Shown here one piece after another: positions 1 to 7,402 of a stretch of DNA of 34,383 nt. Every line of letters begins with the position of its first letter. The stretch's first letter is position 1. Below the pieces are notes generated by a model, which was not told where the DNA came from, did not search any database, and saw only the letters and a list, made by a program, of their open reading frames with translations. Both the position numbers and the translations under genes were made by a program. Origin of the DNA: Mesorhizobium silamurunense (GTDB taxonomy: Bacteria > Pseudomonadota > Alphaproteobacteria > Rhizobiales > Rhizobiaceae). The DNA lies in assembly GCF_014843825.1 (NCBI RefSeq), contig NZ_JHQR01000368.1:1-34383 (forward strand). Direction: 5' to 3'.

Positions 1-240
1 CGGCTGCTCGCCACGCTTTCGCACAAGGCCGTGCTGGCGCGCGGCTTCGCGCTGGTCAAGGACGCCGACGGCGCCGTCATCAAGCGCGTCGCGGAGCTGG
101 CCCCCGGTGCGGCACTGCAACTGGAATTCGCCGATGGCAATGCCGAGGCCATCGCCACCAGCGGCGGGGCGCGGCCGAAGCTGGCCGCCAAACCTTCGGG
201 CAAGGCCAAGGAGCCCGGCAACCAGGGCTCGTTGTTCTGA
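1..240 (+). CDS. xseA: Exodeoxyribonuclease VII large subunit, C-terminal end (partial)
   Basis: The reading frame is open from the first base and ends at TGA 238-240. The visible 79 residues (RLLATLSHKAVLARGFALV...) match the XseA C-terminus: the LSHKAVLARGFALV stretch followed by an acidic turn and a disordered Lys/Pro/Gly tail ending in GSLF. XseA with XseB forms exonuclease VII, which degrades single-stranded DNA in the cytoplasm during repair. The N-terminal OB fold and catalytic region lie outside the window. It is a housekeeping gene next to accessory functions; the following gene begins 7 bases after the stop, so the two could be co-transcribed. Identification rests on the C-terminal motif alone. 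Confidence 0.82.
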   Translation, partial: RLLATLSHKAVLARGFALVKDADGAVIKRVAELAPGAALQLEFADGNAEAIATSGGARPKLAAKPSGKAKEPGNQGSLF

Positions 241-247
241 GGACGGC

Positions 248-1366
248 ATGAGCAGCAGCGACCCGCATCTTCGCACGCCATCTGGCAAGCCGCGTCTGCG
301 CTCGTTCGGGATAGCCCTGGACGGCACGCCCGGCCGCTTCAACTGTATCACCGACGTGCCGGGCGTCACGGTCGGCTATACGACGCTGATTGCCGGCGAC
401 GGCCCGCTCCAGGTCGGCAAGGGGCCGGTTCGCACCGGCGTGACCGCTATCTTGCCGCGGCCGCGAGGCGAGCTTGCGACACCGGTGTTTGCCGGCGTGT
501 TCAGCCAGAACGGCAATGGCGAGTTGACCGGCACGCACATTATCGAGGAGACCGGCGCCTTCAACCTGCCGATCACCATCACCAACACCCATTCATGCGG
601 CGTCACCCGTGACGGCACGCTGCGCTGGATGAACCAAGTGTTGCCGGCGGCGCTCGACAGCGGTTGGGGCCTGCCGGTGGCGGCGGAGACCTATGACGGT
701 TTCCTCAACGACATCAACGGCCATCATGTCGGCTTCGAACATGTCGCCGCGGCACTCGACAGTGCAACAGGCGGCGCCATCGAGGAAGGCAGCGTCGGCG
801 GCGGCACCGGCATGATCGCATTCGGCTTCAAGGCCGGATCGGGCACCGCCTCGCGCATTGTCGAATGGCAGAACAGCCGCTACATGCTCGGCGTATTCGT
901 GCAGGCCAATTTCGGCAAGCGGCGCAACTTCACCATCCGTGGCCGGCGCATCGAGCCGGAGCTCACCGAACCGGCGATCCGCGAGGCCACGGCGCGCGCC
1001 GAAAAGGGTTCGATCATCGCCATCGTCGCCACCGACGCGCCGTTCCTGCCGCATCAGATGAAGCGCCTCGCCCGGCGGGTGCCGCTAGGCATCGCCATGA
1101 CCGGCGGCTACGGCTACCACAGCTCAGGCGATATCTTTCTCGCCTTCTCGACCGCCAATCCCGAGGCAGCGCTGGCGGCTTCAGGCCGCATCGCCCGCGC
1201 GGAGTTCATCCCTGACGTCGATATCGACCCGTTCTTCGATGCTGTCGTGCAGGGGGTGGAGGAAGCGATCCTCAGCGCGCTCATCGCCAATGAGGACATG
1301 ACGGGGCGCGACGGCAATTTCGTGCCGGCGCTGCCCAAGGAATGGCTCAAAGAGAAATTCGGGTAA
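248..1366 (+). CDS. P1/S58 family self-processing aminopeptidase (DmpA/BapA-like)
   Basis: A 372-residue protein of the N-terminal-nucleophile peptidase family S58. Members cleave themselves into two chains and then act as D-/L-aminopeptidases or beta-peptidyl aminopeptidases. Family landmarks are visible: FNCITDVPGVTVGYTT near the N-terminus, TNTHSCGVTRDG, GSVGGGTGM, GVFVQANFGKR, and KGSIIAIVATDAPFLPHQ. The self-cleavage bond is most likely Gly254-Ser255, making Ser255 the new N-terminal nucleophile; this is close to Ser250 of Ochrobactrum DmpA. Length agrees with DmpA (about 375). ATG 248 is chosen because family similarity begins just after it and GAGGACGGC precedes it. No signal peptide is evident, so it is probably cytoplasmic. 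Substrate cannot be told from sequence. Confidence 0.85.
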   Translation: MSSSDPHLRTPSGKPRLRSFGIALDGTPGRFNCITDVPGVTVGYTTLIAGDGPLQVGKGPVRTGVTAILPRPRGELATPVFAGVFSQNGNGELTGTHIIEETGAFNLPITITNTHSCGVTRDGTLRWMNQVLPAALDSGWGLPVAAETYDGFLNDINGHHVGFEHVAAALDSATGGAIEEGSVGGGTGMIAFGFKAGSGTASRIVEWQNSRYMLGVFVQANFGKRRNFTIRGRRIEPELTEPAIREATARAEKGSIIAIVATDAPFLPHQMKRLARRVPLGIAMTGGYGYHSSGDIFLAFSTANPEAALAASGRIARAEFIPDVDIDPFFDAVVQGVEEAILSALIANEDMTGRDGNFVPALPKEWLKEKFG

Positions 1367-1402
1367 GCCGGAGGCAAGATCCGGCTGAACCATGCCTGTC
1401 TT

Positions 1403-1420
1403 TCCCGGCTCAAGCCGGGA
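1403..1420. terminator. Hairpin between convergent genes
   Basis: TCCCGGCT and AGCCGGGA form a perfect 8-bp inverted repeat with a two-base loop. It lies between the ends of the convergent DmpA-like (stop 1366) and DUF768 (stop 1429) genes. There is no long T tract on either side, so it is a plausible but weak bidirectional terminator, or a short palindromic repeat. Confidence 0.45.
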
Positions 1421-1428
1421 CCGGCATC

Positions 1429-1683
1429 TCACTCGGACGGCTTGTCCGACGTCGTCTGTTGCTCGCTCTCTTCGGCGACTTCCTCGAGCCGCGATGCGAT
1501 CAGTTCCTTGATGTCGCCGACTTCTTCCTGGATATCCTCCAGAAGAATGCCTTCCTCGGCTGCCTTGGCGCAGCACTCCTCGGCGAGGGTCTCGGCCTGC
1601 TTCTCGATCTTGGCCGGCGAATGCTGGCAATGGACCTTTTCGCCAATCCATCCGCGCAAGAACTCGATGGCATGTTCACTCAT
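1429..1683 (-). CDS. DUF768 family small protein
   Basis: An 84-residue acidic, mostly helical protein beginning MSEHAIEFLRGWIGEKV and containing an EECCAKAAEEGI segment followed by a heptad-rich Glu/Leu region. This resembles the DUF768 family, which I know mainly from Mesorhizobium genomes in many paralogous copies. The molecular function is unknown. The start is ATG 1683, preceded on the coding strand by AGGGAAG at good spacing. It is alone on its strand; the next gene upstream is transcribed away from it. No membrane segment or signal peptide is visible. Its main value here is taxonomic. Confidence 0.72.
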   Translation of the reverse strand: MSEHAIEFLRGWIGEKVHCQHSPAKIEKQAETLAEECCAKAAEEGILLEDIQEEVGDIKELIASRLEEVAEESEQQTTSDKPSE

Positions 1684-2249
1684 ACTGCTTCTTCCCTAGC
1701 GGCAATGCCGGTTGGTAGTCATGAACGCCCCCATCCCGCCAAAGTATGCACGCTCCATTCGAGCCGAGTCGGCCTCGGCCGGCAAGACGTTTTGCCCAAG
1801 GTCCACACAGGGAAAGGAATTGGAGGGTTCAGGGAACACGTTCAGATTGCTGAGGATGATGATGCTTTGGCCAGGATCGTCAAAGATCCGCTCTATTTGT
1901 TTCTGCTTGCTTTTTCCCGGTTTTTCAGACCGATTTCCGTCACAACAGGCAACGCATTTACGGCGATCTCGCAGGCGCGCCAAAAGGGCGAGAAACCGAA
2001 AGCCGCCGCTATATAGTGATATCCTCACGCAATGTCGACTCCACTCGCCGTCCCTGCTTCTTTCCGCCACGTCAGCCGGGCAAGCAAGGCTCGGATCACA
2101 AGGGCAAGCGGTCGCGCTCGCCAGGCACAGGTGCGATGCCGTCATTGGCCCTTGAACGCTCAAGCGGGACACGCGTAACATCACACCGCTCACACTGAGT
2201 CTGCTTCATTCGTCCGGGCTAATGTTCGGATCTGTTTGGATATTTCCCT
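1684..2249. other. 566-bp intergenic region without a recognisable gene
   Basis: The region separates the divergent DUF768 gene and the ABC exporter operon. Open frames across it give Ser/Arg-rich, low-complexity translations with no family resemblance and no good ribosome site, so I see no gene. It is more AT-rich than its surroundings around 1880-2030, including a TATATAG run near 2010, and probably carries the promoters of both flanking units. No exact promoter can be assigned by eye. Confidence 0.5.
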
Positions 2250-4112
2250 TTGCATACGGATGCAAAAAGCAGCGCACCGGAGCGCGGCAAATCCTTTGCC
2301 CATGTGGCGGAAGCCTCCTGGGGAAAGGGTCTCAGCACCCTGCTTCGCATCATGCGCATGACGCTGCGCCACCCCTGGCAAGTCGCGATCACCATCGTTT
2401 CGACCTTCATAGCCGCGACGCTGCAGCTTCTCATTCCACGCTTGCTGGGGCGCGCCATCGATCAAGCGCAAGGCGTGATGGCCGAGGGTGCCGGCGCCGC
2501 CGCGCAGCACGCGCTTTGGAACACCGCTCTCACGCTGTTGGTCGTCAGCGTGCTGCGCGGCCTCTTCACCATGGCGCAGAACTACTGCGGCGAGGCGGTC
2601 GGCCATCGGACCGGCTATGAACTACGCCTGGCCTTCTATGAGAAGATCCAGCGTCTGAGCTTTGCCTTCCACGACAGGGTCCACACCGGCGATCTGATCA
2701 CGCTCGGCCTGCTCGATCTCGACGGCGTGCGCATGTTCTTTTCCACCGGCGTCTTGCGCGTTGTCCTGCTCGGCGTGCTGATCGGCGTCGGCGCCTATCT
2801 CTTGATCAGCACCGATCTCGTGCTCGGGGTGCTCAGCCTGAGCTTCGTGCCCTTCGTTGCCTGGCGTTCCTCCGTCACCCAGTTGAGGCTGCGCAGCACC
2901 TGGCTGACCCTGCAGCAGCGACTGTCGGTGCTGAGCCGGGTGATGGACGAGAATCTCGGCGGCATCCGCGTCGTGCGCGCTTTCGCGGCGCAACGCCATG
3001 AGCTCAAGAAATTCGACCGTGCCAAGCAGGATGCGCTGGGCCTCGCCAACGAGCGAGTCGATATCCGCGTCAGCAACACCAGCGCCATGAACTTCTCGTT
3101 CCTGGTGGCCATGGGCCTGGTGCTCTGGTTCGGGGGCCAAAAGGTGATGTCGGGTCAAATCAGCGTCGGCACTTTGGCACAGTTCCTCACGTTCATGACC
3201 ATCCTGCAGATGCCGGTGCGCCAGCTCGGCCTGATGGTCAACTCGTTCGCACGCGCCTCGACCTGCGGCACGCGGCTGTTCGAGCTGCTCGACACCGAGC
3301 TCGATATCAAGGATGCGCCGGGTGCCAGAGACCTCGTCGTCACCGACGGCGTGCTGCGCTTCGAGGATGTCGGCTTCCATTATCCGGGCTCAGGCGGCCG
3401 GCCGACATTGTCCGGTATTTCCTTCGAGGCCGGGCCCGGCCAGACCATCGGTATTGTCGGCCCGCCCGGCAGCGGCAAGTCGACCATCGCGCATTTGATC
3501 CCGCGCTTCTACGATGCGAGCTCGGGCACCATCACCATCGACGGCCAGGACATCCGCGAGGTCACGCTGCAGTCGCTGCGCAAGGTGGTAGGGGTCGTGC
3601 AGCAGGACGCTTTCCTGTTCACGACCTCGATCGAGAACAACATCGCCTACGGCAATCCCTGGGCGCGCGAGACCCGCATCGAGCGGGCAGCCGAATCCGC
3701 CCAGTTGCACAACTACATCATCGGGCTTCCGTCCGGCTACACCACGATCGTCGGCGAACGCGGCGCGTCGCTTTCCGGCGGCCAGCGGCAGCGCCTGACC
3801 ATCGCCCGCAGCCTGATGCTGCGGCCTTCGGTGCTGGTCTTCGATGATTCCACCGCGGCCATCGATGCCGGCACCGAACAGCGGATCCGCGCGGCGATGA
3901 AACGCTTCGCCAAGGATCGCGTGACGCTCATCATCTCGCACCGGCTGAGCTCACTGATGCATGCTGACCAGATCCTGTTCGTGGAAGGTGGCAGGATCGT
4001 CGAGCGCGGCACGCATGGGGAGCTGCTGGCGCTCGGCGGGCGCTACCGCGCGCTCTACGACCTGCAGCTGCGGCCCGACGACGACCGACCCGCCGCATTG
4101 GGAGCCGCGTGA
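2250..4112 (+). CDS. ABC exporter half-transporter, degenerate Walker B subunit
   Basis: A 620-residue type IV ABC exporter subunit: a short N-terminal tail, six predicted membrane helices (about residues 35-320), then a nucleotide-binding domain. Walker A is GPPGSGKST with Lys410, the signature is canonical LSGGQ (508-512), and the Walker B stretch reads VLVFDDSTAAID with Asp533 where the catalytic Glu normally sits. The H-loop SHRL is present. The start is a TTG; an in-frame stop at 2220-2222 leaves no upstream ATG, and the first in-frame ATG codons (near 2353) would cut into the N-terminal cytoplasmic helix. It overlaps the next exporter gene by one base, so the two are expected to form a heterodimer like BmrC/BmrD or TM287/288. 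The substrate is unknown; drugs or lipids are typical for the family. Confidence 0.87.
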   Translation: MHTDAKSSAPERGKSFAHVAEASWGKGLSTLLRIMRMTLRHPWQVAITIVSTFIAATLQLLIPRLLGRAIDQAQGVMAEGAGAAAQHALWNTALTLLVVSVLRGLFTMAQNYCGEAVGHRTGYELRLAFYEKIQRLSFAFHDRVHTGDLITLGLLDLDGVRMFFSTGVLRVVLLGVLIGVGAYLLISTDLVLGVLSLSFVPFVAWRSSVTQLRLRSTWLTLQQRLSVLSRVMDENLGGIRVVRAFAAQRHELKKFDRAKQDALGLANERVDIRVSNTSAMNFSFLVAMGLVLWFGGQKVMSGQISVGTLAQFLTFMTILQMPVRQLGLMVNSFARASTCGTRLFELLDTELDIKDAPGARDLVVTDGVLRFEDVGFHYPGSGGRPTLSGISFEAGPGQTIGIVGPPGSGKSTIAHLIPRFYDASSGTITIDGQDIREVTLQSLRKVVGVVQQDAFLFTTSIENNIAYGNPWARETRIERAAESAQLHNYIIGLPSGYTTIVGERGASLSGGQRQRLTIARSLMLRPSVLVFDDSTAAIDAGTEQRIRAAMKRFAKDRVTLIISHRLSSLMHADQILFVEGGRIVERGTHGELLALGGRYRALYDLQLRPDDDRPAALGAA

Positions 4113-6004
4113 TGTCGGACCCGCGCGACGACGAGAAGGAAGACACCAGAGGGCGGCCGGCAAAGGCGGTCGTCGGCTCGCACCGCGACGAGGAGGAGGT
4201 TTTCGGCAAGGCCTATGATCCGCGCATCGTGCGGCGCATCTGGAGCTTCGTGAAACCCTATCAAGGCCGGATTTTCATCTCGGTCGGAGCGGTGCTGGTG
4301 TTCACGCTGACGCAATTGGCGATCCCGCTGGTCATCCGCTACGCCATCGACCACGGCATGGCGCCGGGCAGGCTGGACCGATCGGTGATGGTCTGGGCGA
4401 CCGGCGCTTTCGCGGCGGTCATCCTTGTGAACTATGCGGCGAGCTATGCTCAGGAGAGCGTCGTCGGCAAGGTGGCCGAGAACGTACTCTCCGACCTGCG
4501 CCGCGCCATGTTCGGCCATCTGCAGCGGGTTTCGCTGAGCTTCATGGACAAGACCGAGGTTGGCCGGCTGATGTCGCGCCTGCAGGGCGACGTCAATTCG
4601 ATGCAGGAATTCCTCGAGACATCGGTCATGTCGGTGGGCGACATCGTGCTTTTGTTCGGCATCGTCAGCGTCCTGCTGTGGCTCGATTTCCGGCTCGGGC
4701 TGCTGACGCTCTCGACCATGCCGATACTGTTCATCGTTCGCCTGTTCTGGCTGCCGCGCGCCAAGGTCGCCTTCATGGCCGCGCACGAAACCAACTCGAT
4801 CGCCAACGGGGCGCTCGCCGAAGGCATTCACGGCGTGCGCACCGTGCAGAGCCTCGAGCGCCAGCACGTCAATTTCGAGCTCTATGACGAAAAGGTGCTG
4901 GCCAATCTCAATGCCCATCTGAGATCGGCCAGATACGCGCAGGTGATGGTGCCGATCGTCGACACGCTGACCGGTATCGCCATGGCCACAGTCATCGTCG
5001 TCGGCGGTTCGATGGTGCTGTCGCACAGCCTCGACGTCGGCGTCATGGTGGCGTTCCTGTTCTACATCCAGCGCTTCTTCGATCCGATCCGCTCGCTCAC
5101 CATGCAGTACAGCGTCATGCAACGCGCCATGGCTTCAGGCCAGCGCATCTCCGAAGTGCTCGACGTGCCGGTGGACGTCGCCGACAGGCAAGGCGCTGTG
5201 GCGCTGTCGCGTGACATGGACGGCTCGGTCGAGTTCAGGAACGTCACCTTCGGCTACCGGCGGAACCAGCCGGTGCTGAAGAATGTCAGCTTCCGCGTCA
5301 ATCCGGGCGAAACGGTCGCGCTTGTCGGTCCGACCGGCTCGGGCAAGTCGAGCTCCATGGCGCTGGCGCACCGCTTCTACGACGTGTGGTCGGGTCAGGT
5401 TCTGGTCGGCGGGCACGATGTGCGGGACCTGACGCAGGATTCGCTTGGGGAACAGATGGCGATGGTGCTGCAGGAGCCGTTTCTGTTTTCCGGAACGGTT
5501 CTGGAGAACATCCGCTATCACAAGGCCGGGGCAACCCGCGAGGAGGTGGTTCGTGCGGCGAAAGCCGTCGGCGCGCACGACTTCATCGAGCAGCTGCCTG
5601 ACGGGTACGACACCGAACTCGAGCAACGCGGCGGCAATCTCTCGCTCGGCCAGCGGCAGTTGATCAGCTTCGCGCGGGCGCTGGTGGCCGACGCCAAGAT
5701 CCTTGTGCTCGACGAAGCCACGGCCAGCATCGATTCCTACACCGAGATGCTGATCCAGAAGGCGCTGATAAAACTGCTGGAAGGCAGGACCGGGCTCGTC
5801 ATCGCCCACCGGCTGGCCACCATCCGCGGCGCCGACCGCATCATCGTCTTGCAGAACGGCGAGATCGTCGAAAGCGGCAACCACGAACAATTGATGGAAC
5901 GAAAGGGCCTCTACGCCCGCCTCTACAACATGAACTACGCCTCGTTCGACGACATTTCCGAGGAGGAGATGGGAATGGACGCAGTGGCCGGCAAAGCGAC
6001 GTAG
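4112..6004 (+). CDS. ABC exporter half-transporter, catalytic Walker B subunit
   Basis: A 630-residue partner of the preceding gene, with an N-terminal hydrophilic tail of about 45 residues, six membrane helices and a C-terminal nucleotide-binding domain. Walker A is GPTGSGKSS with Lys412. Walker B is ILVLDEATASID with the catalytic Glu535 intact. The signature is altered to LSLGQ (510-514), with Leu replacing the first Gly. ATG 4112 is chosen over an in-frame GTG at 4109 because GGAG at 4101-4104 is ideally spaced. The TGATG overlap with the upstream stop implies translational coupling. In a heterodimer the altered LSLGQ would face the Asp533 site of the partner, giving one degenerate and one hydrolytic ATP site. 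Confidence 0.88.
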   Translation: MSDPRDDEKEDTRGRPAKAVVGSHRDEEEVFGKAYDPRIVRRIWSFVKPYQGRIFISVGAVLVFTLTQLAIPLVIRYAIDHGMAPGRLDRSVMVWATGAFAAVILVNYAASYAQESVVGKVAENVLSDLRRAMFGHLQRVSLSFMDKTEVGRLMSRLQGDVNSMQEFLETSVMSVGDIVLLFGIVSVLLWLDFRLGLLTLSTMPILFIVRLFWLPRAKVAFMAAHETNSIANGALAEGIHGVRTVQSLERQHVNFELYDEKVLANLNAHLRSARYAQVMVPIVDTLTGIAMATVIVVGGSMVLSHSLDVGVMVAFLFYIQRFFDPIRSLTMQYSVMQRAMASGQRISEVLDVPVDVADRQGAVALSRDMDGSVEFRNVTFGYRRNQPVLKNVSFRVNPGETVALVGPTGSGKSSSMALAHRFYDVWSGQVLVGGHDVRDLTQDSLGEQMAMVLQEPFLFSGTVLENIRYHKAGATREEVVRAAKAVGAHDFIEQLPDGYDTELEQRGGNLSLGQRQLISFARALVADAKILVLDEATASIDSYTEMLIQKALIKLLEGRTGLVIAHRLATIRGADRIIVLQNGEIVESGNHEQLMERKGLYARLYNMNYASFDDISEEEMGMDAVAGKAT

Positions 6005-6005
6005 C

Positions 6006-6218
6006 CGCCAGTATGGGCTGGGCCGCAGCCTGGCGCAGGACGAAGCAGCCAAGATCCTGAGCGCGGTGCAGGAGAAAGCCGACAAGCCCATCGACCCGGT
6101 CCTTCGCGCCAAGACGCGCCTGCAGTTGCAGAAGCTGAAAGAGGATGCGAACCCCTGCTACATCAAATTGGAGCCCGCGAAGGCAAACCTGCCCCCGCTC
6201 GAGCTTGCCGGCGCTTGA
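6006..6218 (+). pseudogene. Coding-like remnant, C-terminal fragment of an unknown protein
   Basis: Directly after the exporter stop, a frame different from that of the exporter reads about 70 residues with ordinary protein composition (GRSLAQDEAAKIL, then DPVLRAKTRLQLQKLKED, then NPCYIKLEPAK) and stops at TGA 6216-6218. There is no ATG or ribosome site in this frame; the only alternative start is a poor GTG at 6066. It looks like the tail of a gene whose front was deleted, perhaps when the neighbouring GNAT gene arrived. I do not recognise the family. It could be chance. Confidence 0.3.
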
Positions 6219-6269
6219 TGCGGGCCTTGCGAAGCTGGACAGCCGCGACGGCCCGCGTCGTGGACTGAA

Positions 6270-7172
6270 CTACCCAAGCGTTTGACTGGCCAGTGCATAG
6301 GTTATCGGCCCAACTCCGTCGCCGACGGCAAAATCGGCGAGGCGTTTGCCTGACGACATGGTCAGAACGGTGTCGAAGACCGGCATTCCGCTGTGCGACA
6401 GAAATGCGGCGAACTCGCCGCTTTCCATATGGGTGTCCACACGCAGGAAGCCGCCCGAATGCTCGGCCACGTGCGGCCGAACCACCGCGATGGCATCGGC
6501 ATCCTGCACCGCCACGACCGGACCGACGACGTGGCCACGGCCGAACGGGCGGCACAGGGCGAAGGCCTTAAGCGCCCCATCGTCGAAAAGCCCGTAGCCG
6601 ACTGACTGGTCGAACAGCTTTTGGACAAGCGCTTCCCTGCGCACCCCGAAACCGGCAGTGTCGAGCGCGATGATCGCTGGCACATGCTCCGCCCGCAATC
6701 GCCGCACCTCGCTATCCGCCTTTTCCATGCTCGCCGACCCGATCGGATGGACAACCCCTTGGCACTGGTAGACGGTCTTCTCCGGCTGAAAGTCGAGCGA
6801 AAGATAGAGCCGCCTTGCAGCACGGGTCGCATTTAGGCGCAGATCGCGTCCGGCAACCTTCTCGAGGGCCCGCTTCATCAGCCACTGCGCCGCCCCGAGC
6901 GTCTGAAGACGCGGCGAGGTGATGACCATCCCCACGGTGGCGAAACCGGCGCCATGCGGGAACCACATGGCCGAACCGAGAACCCGGCCGATCTCATCGA
7001 GCGCCACGAAGCCTTGTCCCGATTCACGCAGGAATTGCCAGTCCTCGGCCCGATGCGGCCATCCCACCGACAGCGAGAGCACGTGCAATCGGTCCAAGTC
7101 GACATCTTGGACGTCGCCGATACGCATCGAGAAGGCATCGATTTTCAAGCTTTCGGACGGCTTCACTTTCAT
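6270..7172 (-). CDS. GNAT family N-acetyltransferase with C-terminal Acetyltransf_18-like domain (paralogue 1)
   Basis: A 300-residue two-domain acetyltransferase. The N-terminal GNAT fold has the acetyl-CoA loop Q90-TL-G93-A-A95, fitting the Q/R-x-x-G-x-G/A pattern, preceded by the beta4 strand TVGMVI. The C-terminal half has RPFGRG, GPV and FLRVDT, typical of proteins carrying an Acetyltransf_18 domain after the GNAT domain. It is a clear paralogue of the gene at 16285-17124: both share WPHRxxDWQ, RPFGRGxVxGPV, FLRVDT and the ending YALAxQxLG. ATG 7172 is preferred over an upstream in-frame TTG at 7199. The gene is divergent from the M20 deacetylase, sharing a 230-bp regulatory gap. The substrate is not readable; the context suggests an amine or amino acid. 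Confidence 0.82.
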   Translation of the reverse strand: MKVKPSESLKIDAFSMRIGDVQDVDLDRLHVLSLSVGWPHRAEDWQFLRESGQGFVALDEIGRVLGSAMWFPHGAGFATVGMVITSPRLQTLGAAQWLMKRALEKVAGRDLRLNATRAARRLYLSLDFQPEKTVYQCQGVVHPIGSASMEKADSEVRRLRAEHVPAIIALDTAGFGVRREALVQKLFDQSVGYGLFDDGALKAFALCRPFGRGHVVGPVVAVQDADAIAVVRPHVAEHSGGFLRVDTHMESGEFAAFLSHSGMPVFDTVLTMSSGKRLADFAVGDGVGPITYALASQTLG

Positions 7173-7198
7173 GGCCCTGAAAGAACCCTCAAAAATCA

Positions 7199-7218
7199 AC
7201 GGGCGACAGACCGCCCGT
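7199..7218. promoter_or_regulatory. Inverted repeat in divergent GNAT/deacetylase promoter region
   Basis: ACGGGCG (7199-7205) and CGCCCGT (7212-7218) are a perfect 7-bp inverted repeat separated by six bases. The repeat sits 27 bases upstream of the chosen GNAT start. It could be an operator or a 5' leader hairpin of that gene. Confidence 0.4.
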
Positions 7219-7347
7219 ACCCGCCAACGCTAGACAAGCAAACCCCATACGATTTGCTCGAAAGCCCTGCATCAACGCAAGATTCAACTGAAACACTTCC
7301 GCTTTCGGCATGCAATCGCGAAGGAACGCACACATCCTCTCCGGAAA

Positions 7348-7379
7348 TTCACCAGCAAGCGGCATCGATTGCCGGTGAA
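7348..7379. promoter_or_regulatory. Long imperfect inverted repeat upstream of the deacetylase operon
   Basis: TTCACCAGCAA (7348-7358) and TTGCCGGTGAA (7369-7379) pair at 10 of 11 positions around a ten-base spacer. The repeat ends 23 bases before the ATG of the M20 deacetylase, just ahead of its GAGGG ribosome site. It is the right size for a dimeric repressor operator, or it may fold in the mRNA and affect translation. No cognate regulator gene lies beside it. Confidence 0.5.
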
Positions 7380-7402
7380 CCTTAAATGCCTTGAGGGCTG
7401 GA

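Noticed and set aside
840..860. Self-cleavage of the DmpA-like protein at the GTAS-R segment (Ser202)
   Set aside because: It is too far upstream for the family; the KG-SIIAIVATDAP site (Gly254-Ser255) fits the position and sequence of the known beta-chain N-terminus.
1830..1860. GGGAAC at 1832 as an EcfG-type general stress promoter
   Set aside because: No matching GTT-type -10 element occurs at the required spacing downstream.
1342..2016. A long open frame on the + strand across the DUF768 gene and the following gap
   Set aside because: It is antisense to DUF768 for much of its length, has no family resemblance and no ribosome site; it reads as a high-GC shadow frame.
6870..6940. Idea that GNAT paralogue 1 has lost its acetyl-CoA loop
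   Set aside because: Ungapped alignment with paralogue 2 places Q90-TL-G93-A-A95 on R80-GK-G83-L-G85; both satisfy Q/R-x-x-G-x-G/A, so the loop is intact.
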